Shown here: positions 44,612 to 60,774 of the stretch, one piece after another
Layout: each line of letters starts with the position of its first letter
Numbering within the stretch: the first letter of the stretch is position 1
From: Sanguinoderma infundibulare
Lineage: Eukaryota; Basidiomycota; Agaricomycetes; Polyporales; Polyporaceae
Direction: 5' to 3'
NCBI GenBank assembly: GCA_032821775.1
Contig: JAVLRN010000003.1
Coordinates: 3,038,001-3,102,000, forward strand
DNA: 64,000 nt
Made by a program: the position numbers and the translations under genes
Notes under the pieces: generated by a model
Databases searched by the model: none
The model's input: the letters and a program-made list of their open reading frames with translations, nothing else
What the model was told of the DNA's origin: nothing

Positions 44612-47521
44612 CGTTATGAAGTGGGCATGGCAAACCATATTTGTCGGCGTGTCGGCAATATCACGCGGAGGTGGGTGCCGTATTTTGTTCTCTGGTCTGC
44701 TCAACCCTGTACTTGAGCTAACATCTCATTGTCCAGACCTTCATATCTGTATTTGGCTTGCGAACGCTTCTCCGTCAAGTCGCATATGGCATGCCGTAGA
44801 CGTCCTTCCTGTTGCGTCACTTCGGCGACTGGTCCGCCTTTGTAACATCATCTATATGTTCATATTCTCTCACACGCAATTGCAATTGTGCCGCCGGAGT
44901 TCAAGAGAAGGTAGCATTAGCATTGAGGAACTCTAACGGGGGTCTAAGTTCTGATGCATGTCCCAAGGATGTTGACACCCTGTCAAATAGGTTCGTCCTT
45001 CAATCTCGCACGGCGACGCCGTAACGAACGGCCTCCCTGACGGTTGTGGGAGGTCGTTTACACACCTCGCCGGGCGTGCCATATGCGCCACCTGTCGCCT
45101 CACGACAACGTCGTAATTGGAGTTTTGACGGGCCCATACGGGGTTGGCTGCCCATACTCTAACTGAGAACTAATTGGAGGGCATATGCAAATCACTAACG
45201 TACAGATGATCCGAGGCTCGTACGAGCGGAATTGCGGCCGGACGCTGGAACGGTGGCGAGTGGCGACCAGGTGGCGACCCTGCGTCGAGCTGCGATAACT
45301 AAGACCAAGACCAAGACACCGCACACCGCGTCGGGGAGGCATAATGCACCCCAGGCCAGCCTGCCAGGCACTCGTTATGAAACTCGTCATCTGGTCCCTT
45401 GGGAAGTCCTTGGTACCTGTCGCATGAGAACCGTCGGGGGTCTGCGGTGCGGCTCAATCAACAGGGCGACCCAGGCGGTGCGTTCCTTCCCGTCTTGCTG
45501 TCAACAATTCCCAGTTCCAAATCCCATCCAAGCTTTCGGTGCGGGCTATGGAGACGGGTGTCGTCGTCGCGTTACGCGGGTTCCCACCACATTTTCCGAG
45601 CTGCGGGTCTGGACGTGGCTAACGAATATGTCAGAACTCAGGCGCCATAACTCCGCCGGGATGTTTGCCAATCATTGGTCGCCGCCGGTATCAACGGCCG
45701 CGCCGCGCGACGCATGCCAACGGGACGCGCACGACGATGACGGAACCAAAATGAATGGCGGCAACTCACCATCGCGAATTACAAACGGTACAGTCCTGTA
45801 GACCGGCGGCTTGAGAGGAAGGATACCGCCGGGGGCGATGCTGTAGGTGCTTCTCCGCCCTTTTGGTCGCTCGCCCCCTCTCACCCTCAAAGTCTCACAG
45901 CTGGCCCCCCCGCATCATTCTGTATGACACAACTTTATTAATCCTGACTCTCTTTCCTCAACGGGGGCGATTCCAACAACGAGGTTCGCTGGGGGACGGG
46001 CTGATCATCACGAACCCAAAACGCAGAGCGTAGTCGACGCACGCACGCCGCGGAAGCAGACAGAGCGCGTTCGCCGTTATCTACACAGCTCGGTGGGAAT
46101 GGCCCAGCGCCCACTCAATCCTCACCGACTGTACAGAAACCTGACATCACCGAGGCATCACCGTGAGGACAAAGTCGAAGTGGCCCCCGGGCCGGGACCA
46201 GTCATGCAAGCTAGCACCCCCAAATCTCAATCTCTTTCCCCGTTCGCAGCAGGCGCAGAAGTCGACTTGACCTGCAACACAGAGCGGAGTTGGCGAGCCC
46301 CTCCTTCGCGCTTCTGCCCATCACGATGAAACCCACAAACGTCTCCGCGAGCGACCCAGGAAGGCTCCTCGTTCGCCCTCTGGACCAATCTTGGCACGGC
46401 GTCGCCCTGGCTCGTTCTTCGATATCTGTGGCGGGGCAGCGCGATCTTACGAGATCCCGAGCGGAAGACCAGCTCCGCCAGGCCTGACCCTGTTCTCGGA
46501 CGGCGCCCACGATGGACCCACGCCAGGTGAAAGGGTGCCAAGTGTGAACGCGGCAAGACAGCTTCCGCCCCGGGATGTGAAGGGAGCAGAAGCTACTCGA
46601 GCACCGCGCCTTCGCCTTCGTAGAGCGTCACGAACGCTAGATTGAACATGCCACGTCCTTCGCGAACATAGCCCAGTTCCAACCACAGCGGTCGACGCTC
46701 GACGTGCCTCCCCTCCACCCCCGAGCCGAAACGGAGCGCCGCTCGCACTACGCCCGTCCCTTGACGCCGCCACCAGTCCACTTTGGCACCTGTAGGGCTG
46801 TCCGGCGTCGTCGAAAGTAACCGCATGGTCGGGACGTGTCAATTGCAAGGTTCATGTGGCGGTTTTCTGGTCCGCGTCCAGAGGCTGTGAGTGGGCATGT
46901 GCGCGATGCGAGCCAAAGACACGTCCGCAATGCCGAATAGAACGCAAGGGCGCGACTAGGACCCCAGGCCATGACCGGCATCTTGTGGCGTTGCCTTCGA
47001 GTTGACCTGTGGCCGACTCTAACCATTCCTCGGAGTGCCTGGTGGTGGTTTGAAATCCCACGAAAGGGCAGTGAACCAGTGAACGTCACCGAGCGCTGTC
47101 AAAGTTGTCTATGCGCGAAGCTCGGAATATCCTTCTTGAAGCGCGGTGGCGGGAACAAGTCGACAGGCCAGTGCAGCGTTTAGGGAAGACCATCCAGGCG
47201 TTTCTATAACAATGGGAAGTAGAATGCGCTGTCTAAAATGTTCTCTAAATGTTAATAACAGACGTGTTCGTGATCATGACGTAGAATGTAAACACCAGAA
47301 GCACACTACATGAGGCTGAGTACGAAGCGTTACCGGGCTCTAAAAGTACAATATTCTAAATTTGGGTAGTAGTGGATACATGGCTGTGATAGTAGAATGG
47401 CTGTGATAGTAGAATGGCTGTGATAGTAGAATGGCTGTGATAGTAGAATGGCTGTGATAGTAGAATAATAGTAGGTGATGAGGAAAGAGAGAAAACCCAC
47501 TGTCCTGTTGTTCCGTAGCGT
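44612..47521. other. 2.9 kb gap with minisatellite at its right end
   Basis: Convergent 3' region of IST3 and the beta-helix gene. No supported gene. A 77-codon minus-strand frame at 46593-46826 has a protein-like composition but no neighbours or splice signals to confirm it. Confidence 0.5.
47381..47465. repeat. 17-bp minisatellite, five perfect copies
   Basis: TGGCTGTGATAGTAGAA is repeated five times without a mismatch over 85 bp, then decays into TAATAGTAGG. It starts 57 bp past the stop of the minus-strand beta-helix gene, so it is probably transcribed in that 3' UTR. Perfect identity suggests recent expansion. Confidence 0.95.
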
Positions 47522-49438
47522 TCAATCATAGTGTCCGGTCTGGGCACGCTTTATCGCCGCCTTCCGGATGAAGTAGGTCGCCGTCGCGATAGCCACAACA
47601 CCCAAGATGACGCCGACAGCAATGCCGGCCTTGCCACCACCTGAGAGGCCTTGGGATGGGGAGGATCCGCCCAGGGAACCCCTGGTAGACGAAGGCGTTG
47701 GGTTCGGCGAAGACGTTGAGCTCGGCGAGGAGGTCGTTGGGCTGCCAAATGGCCAGAGGTCGGCTCCGGCGGGAGGTAAGATGCAGGTGAGGCCTTTCCC
47801 AGGTTGGAAGTTGCCCTGGAGATTCGATGACTGTACACTGCTCTGGTCCACAACGAAAGCGGCTGGCGTGGATGACATGTCGGCAGCAGTGCAGTTGGGA
47901 CCCGGGGAGCCGATGAACGACGTGTTGCCGACGAGCGTGTTCCCTTGGACGGTGAAGTTCACCGCCGACGAGATCGCGATGGCGTACCCGAAGGCTCCGC
48001 TGAGCTGGTTGTTGAGGACAGTTCCTGAGGTGCTGACGTTGTTCAGATACCTGTTGCCGAACCACGTCTGCGGGCCTATCGCGATCCCAATCCTACGGGA
48101 GGTTAGCTCGGTATACTGAACGGCTAGAGAAGGGAGGCCCTTACTTGATGATCACGTTATGGTCGTTCGTGCCTTTGCTTTGGCCGGGCAGAATGGGGCT
48201 GGTGGCGAACGCACCATAGATCATGTTGTTCCTCGCGATCGTGTTCGTATAATTGCCTTTCCAAGGGTCGTAGTCTACCATGTTGATTCCGCCGAGTAGC
48301 GTCATCTGTCACCGAGGGTTAGCCTCGACCTGGAACATGTTCGATATGCTTCACACGTACGGTTTCTATCCAGATCGTGTTGTTCTCCACCAACGTCCCC
48401 GGAGCACCGAACAGAACGATACCGCCATCCTAACCAAACAAATACATGAATATCACATCTCTCCGCGCCCCAATCTGCGGCAACTCACGGTGGGGTTGTT
48501 GACCCTGTTATTTCGGACGAGGCTGTTTTGACAGCTGACGCTAATGCCGTCCGCCCATTGCTCGAACACGTCGGACCCGCACGGACCGATGTCATTGTTC
48601 TGGACGGTGACATTGGTGCACGAGAAGGCGCCCTCCGCAATGTGCAGGCACGACCAGCTGCGGGGGTCGTACGAACGCACGTACTCGATCAGCTGGTTCG
48701 CGTTCGATCCGCCCATCTCGATGTTCGCGCCGCCCGCGGTGGGCGGCGCGCCTGCACGCGTCCCGTTGATCTGCGTTTCGGCGTGAGCATGACTGTGGTC
48801 AGAAACGGCGAAGGAAAAAGGAAAGGGCGTGTTCGAACGGAAGGGTGCGCATAGGAACCAACTCTCGCGCTACGGTCGCGGAAAGGAACGAGGAACACGC
48901 ACTGACCTGGACATAGCGCAGCTTGACGCCGCTGCAGTTGGAACAGGTACCGTCGACGGCGGTGGTGTGGCCTGTCCCGTTCGCTACGGGCCCGTTAACT
49001 ACTAGCGTCGCACGATCGTCGCCAGTGGGGTAGCCAACGGTGCTGATTTCCTGGTTGGGCGCGGCGAATAGGATTGGGGCCTGGATGAGGTACTGGACGC
49101 GCGGACATAGAGGGAGGATATATCCCGGACCGGACGAATTGAGTAGGATGTTCAGGCGGTCGGTGAGCGTGTTCAGCGGGTCCCTCGGTTCGCAATCATT
49201 GCGGGCGTGCAACTCTCCAAGAGACCTGTCCGCGCACCGTCGGGCCAAAGGTCCACTTCCGTTCTCCATTGGCAGTAGAGCGGAAAGGTGCTCACCTGGG
49301 GAATAGCCTGCTATGTTCTGAAGTTCCCAAGACGTGTCTCCGGTGCTCGAGATGGCCAGCATATCTCCCGAACGACGCGCCGGAGAATGTGACGAAGAGA
49401 GCGAAAGCAGAAATGAATGTGAGATAGTAGTGTAACAT
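47522..49438 (-). CDS. Secreted, membrane-anchored right-handed beta-helix protein
   Basis: Six exons (49438-49296, 49225-48907, 48770-48489, 48429-48361, 48305-48145, 48092-47522) give 514 residues. A signal peptide (MLHYYLTFISAFALFVTFSG) opens the protein. The middle has the short strand-turn repeats of a parallel beta-helix, rich in Asn at turns: CTNVTVQNNDIGPCG, ISVSCQNSLVRNNRVNNPT, GTLVENNTIWIETM, NTIARNNMIYGAFA, SGTVLNNQLSGA and AVNFTVQGNTLVGN. Many NxS/T sites suggest glycosylation. A Ser/Thr/Pro/Gly stalk and one transmembrane helix (AGIAVGVILGVVAIATATYF) with a short basic tail end it. The fold is that of pectate lyases and other polysaccharide-active enzymes, but I cannot see family-defining catalytic residues, so substrate and activity are unassigned. 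It is probably a cell-surface protein. Confidence 0.83.
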
Positions 49439-50262
49439 GGCGTCCCCGGCGGCGCGGACCAGGGTATTTAGTTTCCGTCGGCCACAGTGCTGGTTCAAGC
49501 CAACGGCCGTTTCTCGTCGAGTTCCTCCACGGGTCCCCTGGCGTAGCACAAGGATTCCGCGAGGTCGAAAGTCCAGGGAGGATAACGAGGCTAGCGCAAG
49601 GCCGTTGGCGTCGCCGGCATGGGCGTCGTTCATCAACTAACGACTCGACAAGCGCCCCACAGTACTCGACCACCGTCATCCGTCAAATTCAACGGCAGCT
49701 CGTCGATCGCCACTCACCATCCCCAAACCTGGCTGGGCGGAGAGCGAGAGAGTATAAATAATGCCAGTCAAGCCTGGTGCATCACAAGTACTTTCCAAGA
49801 ACAACATAATGCCATACGATACGATACGCAAATGCATGCATGGTACAATACACAGATGCTACTCGACAGCTGGAAAATACAAGGTAGTTGCGGACCGGGT
49901 CACTGCGCGAATGCTAGCGAAGAAGAGGGTTTCCGTGAAGATGAGGTGGAGGTGAAACAAGGCGACAACAACAGGCGGGGTGTCAAGTAGCCAAAGCCAA
50001 AGTGAGTGCTAGACGACCATCCGAGCAGACAAGGGCGAGGACGACAAATGCCAATGCCATGTAGCCATGACCATTAATGTGATTACCTGTCAGGACCGAA
50101 TAGAACGATGGGGGAATCCGAACCGATCCGTCGACGCAAGTGTATCGTAAGGCATGGGTGGTGAGGGCGGGCTGAACCTCCTCTCTATGGTATGGGAGTA
50201 GTCCGAGTGTGATGTCGGGCTACATGGCGAGGCAAGACGTCGGGATCGAGGACCAGCTAGGG
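49439..50262. other. Intergenic region between beta-helix and PAP genes
   Basis: 0.8 kb containing the beta-helix promoter and the 3' end of the downstream poly(A) polymerase gene. Only short frames, no repeat of note. Confidence 0.5.
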
Positions 50263-53106
<2,844 letters not shown>

Positions 53107-53648
53107 GTTGCTCGTCGGGCGGCGTGGGCGGGAAAAAGAAAGGAGCGATAGGGAGGAAAGGTGGACGTTGTGTTCGTCCTGACGCAAGGGTCGGCCCAGG
53201 GCTCCTCTCACAAGCTCGGTAATGTACGCCCCACGGCAACTCCCGGAGACAATGCCCTAATGTGGCGCTGACGCTCCGTTCCTCGCCCGAAAACGCTGCG
53301 TGTGGCAAGGGCGATATCCGTATAACCATGGCGCGAGGACTACGGGCGACGAAGACATCGGAGAGATGGTGGAAGAACTGATCATTGATGCGGTAGTGTA
53401 CAGGCGTCTTGCAGTGTGTATGTAGTAATAGTCTGGACAGTACAGTAATAAATCGAGGACCCCGAATAAAAAAAACTCTCTCGCCCAAACGCTATCTCAA
53501 AATCGGTGCAAGCGGTACGTAGTACAGCTAGGTGAGTGTGGCGCAGGTGAGTGAGGTGAACGTACTGTGAGCAACTCGGCCAGCATGATAAAGTAGGAGA
53601 ATATCAGACACAAAAACTGAGGCAGTGTCAGTCGTCGCACGAAGGATT
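53107..53648. other. Spacer between the two PAP genes
   Basis: 542 bp that must contain the 3' end of the upstream PAP gene and the promoter of the paralogue. No gene, and no remnant of PAP coding sequence that would mark the duplication breakpoint. Confidence 0.5.
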
Positions 53649-56207
<2,559 letters not shown>

Positions 56208-56433
56208 CGCGCAAGGATGTGCAGAAAGGAGGCGTGAACGAGTGAGAGAGAGGCAGCCGTCGCTGTGAACGTCGTCGTCGTGGAAGACAGGGAGAGTCTG
56301 AGAATGGGGCCGGAATCACGGCGCGGCTTGTTCTCGCTGCCCCCGGCATTTGCCGAGAACCTTGCAATGGGCGTCTACGCGCCGACCCAGTTGACCACGC
56401 TGAGCTCCTCCGACGAGTCCTCGTCCAACACTT
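56208..56433. promoter_or_regulatory. Short divergent promoter of PAP1 and GatB
   Basis: 226 bp separate the start codons of two divergent genes, so both promoters lie here. No TATA box stands out. Confidence 0.5.
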
Positions 56434-59213
56434 ATGCTTGCTTATGGCAGAGCACGTCTCTTGACCCGTTTTACTCGCTGGGCTCGACATGCGCATGCTG
56501 TGAGGACTCCAAAGCAAGACCCGCGGTGGCCCGGTTGGGAGCTTGTCGTAGGCATTGAGGTACACGCCCAGATCAAGTCGCGTCACAAACTCTTCTCCGG
56601 TGAGAACCTCGGTTGTATACCGGTCTTGGTCGTGCATTGTCTGAATGAAAGAGCAGAGTCACACTCGTCTGACCTGACGACGCCGCCCAACACCCATGTG
56701 GTCCCCTTTGACGCTGCATTTCCTGGCACGCTACCCGTATGTGTCCCCGAATTCGTGCTTGCGTTGTTTCACTGACTCGGCGTGTGCGTGCCATAGCGAC
56801 TGAATCCTAAATGCGTCGAGCTCGGGGTCAGGACTGCCGTCGCGTTGGACGCCGAGGTGCAACATAGATCCGCTTTCGACCGGAAGCATTATTTCTATGC
56901 GGACCTTCCGTCAGGATACCAGATCACGCAGCAGTACGGTAAGTCATTCTGATCTTGCATTGTTTCGTAAATCACAACGGACCACACGAGGCGAGACTTG
57001 CTTTTTTTCTGACCACTATCATCGCCGTCCCGTTCCTTGGGACATCAGTTGATTAGTCGCATGCCTAATATCGTGCAGTCCGCTGTGCCTGTGGTTGCAA
57101 GTGCGAAGTCTTACTATGAAACCGTTATTTGCATCGCATATACAAAGTGCTTCTCAAACGTGTCAGGCGGTTGTAAGTGGACCATGCGGAGCACAATAGG
57201 CCCGCATGCAATGCTTGGGCTAAAAAGACCGCGTCCGATGAGTAGGACTCATGGTTGCATCGATATGTGGATGACGGCACGCGTATACCCACGCGTATAC
57301 TCTTCCGACTATGTCCGTGCCTTGCTGCAACGCTTCTTTGAAGAGCTCTGCATATTGTTTCGTGGTGGGATTGTAAGACAATGAATTCCATGTGCTGTGC
57401 CCTATGCCCTTGACGAACGTTCTGGGCTAGTTCTCCATGTCCCACAGGGCCTATTATTGGCCGAGTTGGCGCACATATTCCCGGGACACATTGCACGGGG
57501 GACACCTTGCACGTTGCATGCCACAGTCATTCAATATTGTTCCTACAGCACCCATAGCGCGGAACGGGCGTTTGCAACTAGACAAGGATGGCATATCTGT
57601 CCGCATTAAACAAGTCCAGCTAGAACAGGTGAGCACCAATATGACTCTATCCCGACCCTTGGCACCGTTCACACCTCTCAGGATACAGGGAAGTCCACGT
57701 CCCTACCCCGGAACCACATAACCGCCATAGACCTCAACCGGGCAGGGATGGGCCTCATGGAGATAGTCTCCGAGCCGGACATGCGGTGCGCGTCATTCCT
57801 GCTGTCCGGCGGTATGCCCCAACTCACAACCTTACGGATGCTATCTTTGTGTGGCAGCTCTCCCGAGGAGGCGGCAAACTACGTTCGAACGCTCCAGGCA
57901 CTTCTGCGTTCTGTGGGTTCCAGCGACGGTAACATGGAACAGGTGTGTGGCTGAACTCGCCGTACACCGCAACGGCCATTGGCTGAGGACCTCAGCGCCG
58001 CAGGGCTCGCTCCGGTGCGACGTCAACGTCTCCGTGAACCGCGTAGGCGAGCTCCCAGGAACGCGGTGTGAGATCAAGAACTTGAACTCTGTGAAGTTCA
58101 TGATGGTCGCCATCAGTAGGTTACCGCCCCCTCATTCAAAGCACACACCCTGCCACACATCTGACTGACAATGGTGTCCTCCTCTGCTTCCGCGGATGCA
58201 AACTCAATGCGCACGCAGCCTGTGAGGCGTTCAGGCAGATAGCGCTGCTCGAGCGGGATGTGCCCGTCGTGCAGGAAACGCGCGGATTCAACGAAGAGAA
58301 GGCGGAGACGTACGCGCTGCGCAGCAAGGAAGACGCACCCGACTACAGATACATGCCTGATCCCAACATACCGCCTCTGCTCATCGACTCAGTACGTCCC
58401 GCGGCTGCAATACGACACAGTTCGACTGACATTGATTCGACACGCACAGATCTACGTCGATGCCATCCGCTCCCGGATGCCCGAGCTTCCGGACACGACC
58501 AGAGCGCGGCTGTCGAAGCAGGGCCTCTCCCAGCGCGACGTCGAGGTCCTCATGGACGTCGACTCTGGCCGGGAGGTCCGCTTTGACGGGGAGCTCGGGC
58601 GCGGAGCTGTCGCGTACTTCGACGAGGTCTCCCGCGGCCGGGACCCCAGAGCGGTGGTGAACTGGTGCGAGAACCGGAACCATTCGTAGCCCGCGAACAT
58701 GACGGTGGCTAAGCACGGCTTCGCAGGATCACGCACGAGCTGCTGGGCCAACTGGCGTTCCGGAACGAGACGTTCAAGGAGAACGCGATGTCAGTCCAAC
58801 AAATGGGAGAGCTTGTCGACTTGGTGCAGGCTGGGAAGGTCACAGGTGCGTTTGTATTCGTAGCTTGAAGCCGGAGGATGGGTATCAAGCTGTCGTGCTA
58901 ATCTTTGAATGTGCAATTCTGCGTCGCAGGGACGTCTGGGAAGACCATCCTTCGTCACATCCTCACCGCCCGCACCACGGATCTTCCCTCCAAGATTGCC
59001 GAGGATCTCAAGCTAATTGCGAGTGACGACGATGGCGCGTCACTCGAGAAATGGTGCAGGGAAGCAATCGCCGCGCTGCCTAAGCAGGCAGAGGCCGTCC
59101 GACAGGGCAATCTCAACGTCGTCAACAAGATCATGGGCCATGTCATGAAGGCCAGTCGTGGTACGGCGAAGGCCCAGGACGTGCGGGCCATGCTCTTGAA
59201 GCTTCTGCAATGA
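56434..59213 (+). CDS. PET112: Mitochondrial glutamyl-tRNA(Gln) amidotransferase subunit B (GatB/PET112)
   Basis: Eleven exons (56434-56599, 56657-56736, 56797-56938, 57549-57628, 57682-57785, 57858-57942, 58004-58115, 58219-58391, 58450-58664, 58727-58845, 58930-59213) give 519 residues. An Arg-rich presequence ([20 protein letters not shown]) predicts mitochondrial import. GatB motifs follow in order: [142 protein letters not shown]. The C-terminal YqeY-like helical domain includes [11 protein letters not shown] and [16 protein letters not shown]. The GatFAB/CAB complex converts Glu-tRNA(Gln) to Gln-tRNA(Gln). Intron 3 is 610 nt (56939-57548), far above the local norm. Its 3' end converges on the DsbA-fold gene, 146 bp away. 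Confidence 0.95.
56939..57548 (+). other. Unusually long intron of GatB
   Basis: The intron joins QQYA to [14 protein letters not shown], with donor GTAAGT and acceptor CTACAG, and no GatB residues are missing across it. At 610 nt it is about ten times the typical intron here. No domain-bearing frame, TIR or RNA gene is evident. It holds a direct repeat CGCGTATAC at about 57280-57300. Confidence 0.7.
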
Positions 59214-59359
59214 CACTTGACTCAAGTTCCGTTAAACCAAGTTCATTTCAGATGCTACAACTTGTGCTTCCGGGACTGTGGACAGATCCTTGCATACGCT
59301 AATGATACACTATTAATGTTATATAAACCACTTATCACTTCCTTCGATTCAGCCGCGGT

Positions 59360-60350
59360 TCAAGCGGTGACCTTCTTTGCGAGGAACTCCTTCCATTCCT
59401 TTTCGCCCCAAGAGCTTGAGATCTCGCTCGCGATGAGGCCGTCCCAGAGAACGGTCGGGGAGACGTGGATGCCATTCTGCCTCGAGAACTTTACTGCGGG
59501 TGTGAAGTGGACCATTCAGCCATTAATTACATCCGAGGATCAAGACAGCCAGGGAACTGGGCCCTTAAATGAGGGGGACATACTGGTGTATTTCAAGTCG
59601 TCCGTGACGGCGTTGCCGCCGTTGGGCGTGGACTTGAGGGCGAGGAGGTCCCGGACGGCCGCGGCCTTGTCCTCACCGAGCGTTTCGGAGACGAGCTTGA
59701 CGAGCTTCTCGCGGGTCTGGGCCGGGGTGAGGGTGGAGGTCGGGATATCGTAGTACTCGCCCTGGACCTTGAAGAGCGCGAGGGAGAACTTCCAGAAGTC
59801 CTCGGGGGCCGCGCGCGCGACCTGTGGAGTTGAGTTGGGTTGCATTCAATTCAGGGTTTTGTGTTGAATTGGCATAGGTATCAGAGAAAGGGCAAGAGCT
59901 CAAACGCAATCTTGACGTATGCATGGGGGGCACGCCACGCGTGCAGACGATGAACGGGAGGTTGGCGACGACTTACGGCGAGGCCAGCCTCGTGCACCAG
60001 GGTGGAGCTGGCGTGCCAGGGCTGGACGTGGTTCCGGAAGATGACCTTGACCTTCCCGGCGTACTTGCCGCCTGGGGCGAAGAGGGGCCGGAGGACGGTA
60101 TCGACCGTGAACGAGATCTTTGCGGAGAAGGGGCAGACGTAGTCGACTGCGGCGCGGGAAGAGCAAGAGTTCAGTTCGGTGCCTCGTGTCTCTCTCCAGC
60201 GAGCCGGGGCAGGGGCGACACATATATCGGGGTATGCGGACCCGGTGGGAGGAGGGTGGTGGCACACTTACGGAAGACATCGATGGTGTGCGGGGCGTCG
60301 TATCTGCCCGCGACGACGAGAGGCTTCTGGAGGGAGGGTTGGAGAGCCAT
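59360..60350 (-). CDS. DsbA-fold (thioredoxin-like) protein
   Basis: Four exons (60350-60272, 60146-59977, 59821-59584, 59493-59360) give 206 residues. The start (MALQPSLQKPLVVAGRYDAP) leads to FLDYVCPFSAKISFTVDTVL at about residues 27-46, where a DsbA/GST-kappa active site would sit. KVIFRNHVQPWHASSTLVHE, a helical insert (ARAAPEDFWKFSLALFK and the region to about residue 160), and the cis-Pro loop NGIHVSPTVLWDG followed by GEKEWKEFLAKK complete the fold. Only one Cys is seen in the motif (VCPFS), so a classical CxxC dithiol oxidoreductase is unlikely; a glutathione-dependent or non-redox role fits better. There is no signal peptide, so it is probably cytosolic. It is divergent from the CSN12-like gene. 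Confidence 0.85.
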
Positions 60351-60774
60351 TTCGAGTGGTGGTGGTGGTGGTGAAAGGAGAGGTGTGCAGTCCCTGTTCC
60401 CCCGACGACGTGCCCATAGATGTAATGAGCGGCGCTCGACTGTCAATGACGCAATCCGACGAGCTCTGACGATTTATGGTGGAGATGCCGTTGTCGCCAT
60501 TGGCTGAGCACAGCGCATCGTAGCAGATCGTTCTCGAGAGCACTGGCCATCGTAGCCGTCTGGACCGAAAGACACTGCACAATTGCAGGTGCTGCCGCCA
60601 CTAGTTGTCATTGTGCTTAAGACCACCTATGACGTGCCGGTCCGTGGTAGCCGAACCCTACGCTAGGGTTGTTGGTCAAGACCGAGCCAAGTTCGAGCAC
60701 CAACCAACTCGCCTTGTCCTTGTGGCCCATGCCCGTCCTCTACGAGTCAGCCAAGGCGAAAGACACTCGTGCTC
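60351..60774. promoter_or_regulatory. Divergent promoter of DsbA-fold and CSN12-like genes
   Basis: 424 bp between two divergent start codons. It begins with a (GGT)n-type trinucleotide run at about 60356-60374, close to the DsbA-fold start. No other element stands out. Confidence 0.5.

Noticed and set aside
46593..46826. 77-codon minus frame with protein-like composition
   Set aside because: Isolated, no recognisable family, no splice partners; left as a note only.
47340..47525. Minus-strand frames encoding Tyr/His/Ser repeats
   Set aside because: These are translations of the 17-bp minisatellite and lie beyond the stop of the beta-helix gene.
56942..57532. 8-bp AGTCATTC direct repeats as a target-site duplication of a hAT-like insertion in the GatB intron
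   Set aside because: No terminal inverted repeats next to either copy, an 8-mer match is expected by chance in 600 nt, and removing the insert would leave an intron of only about 27 nt.
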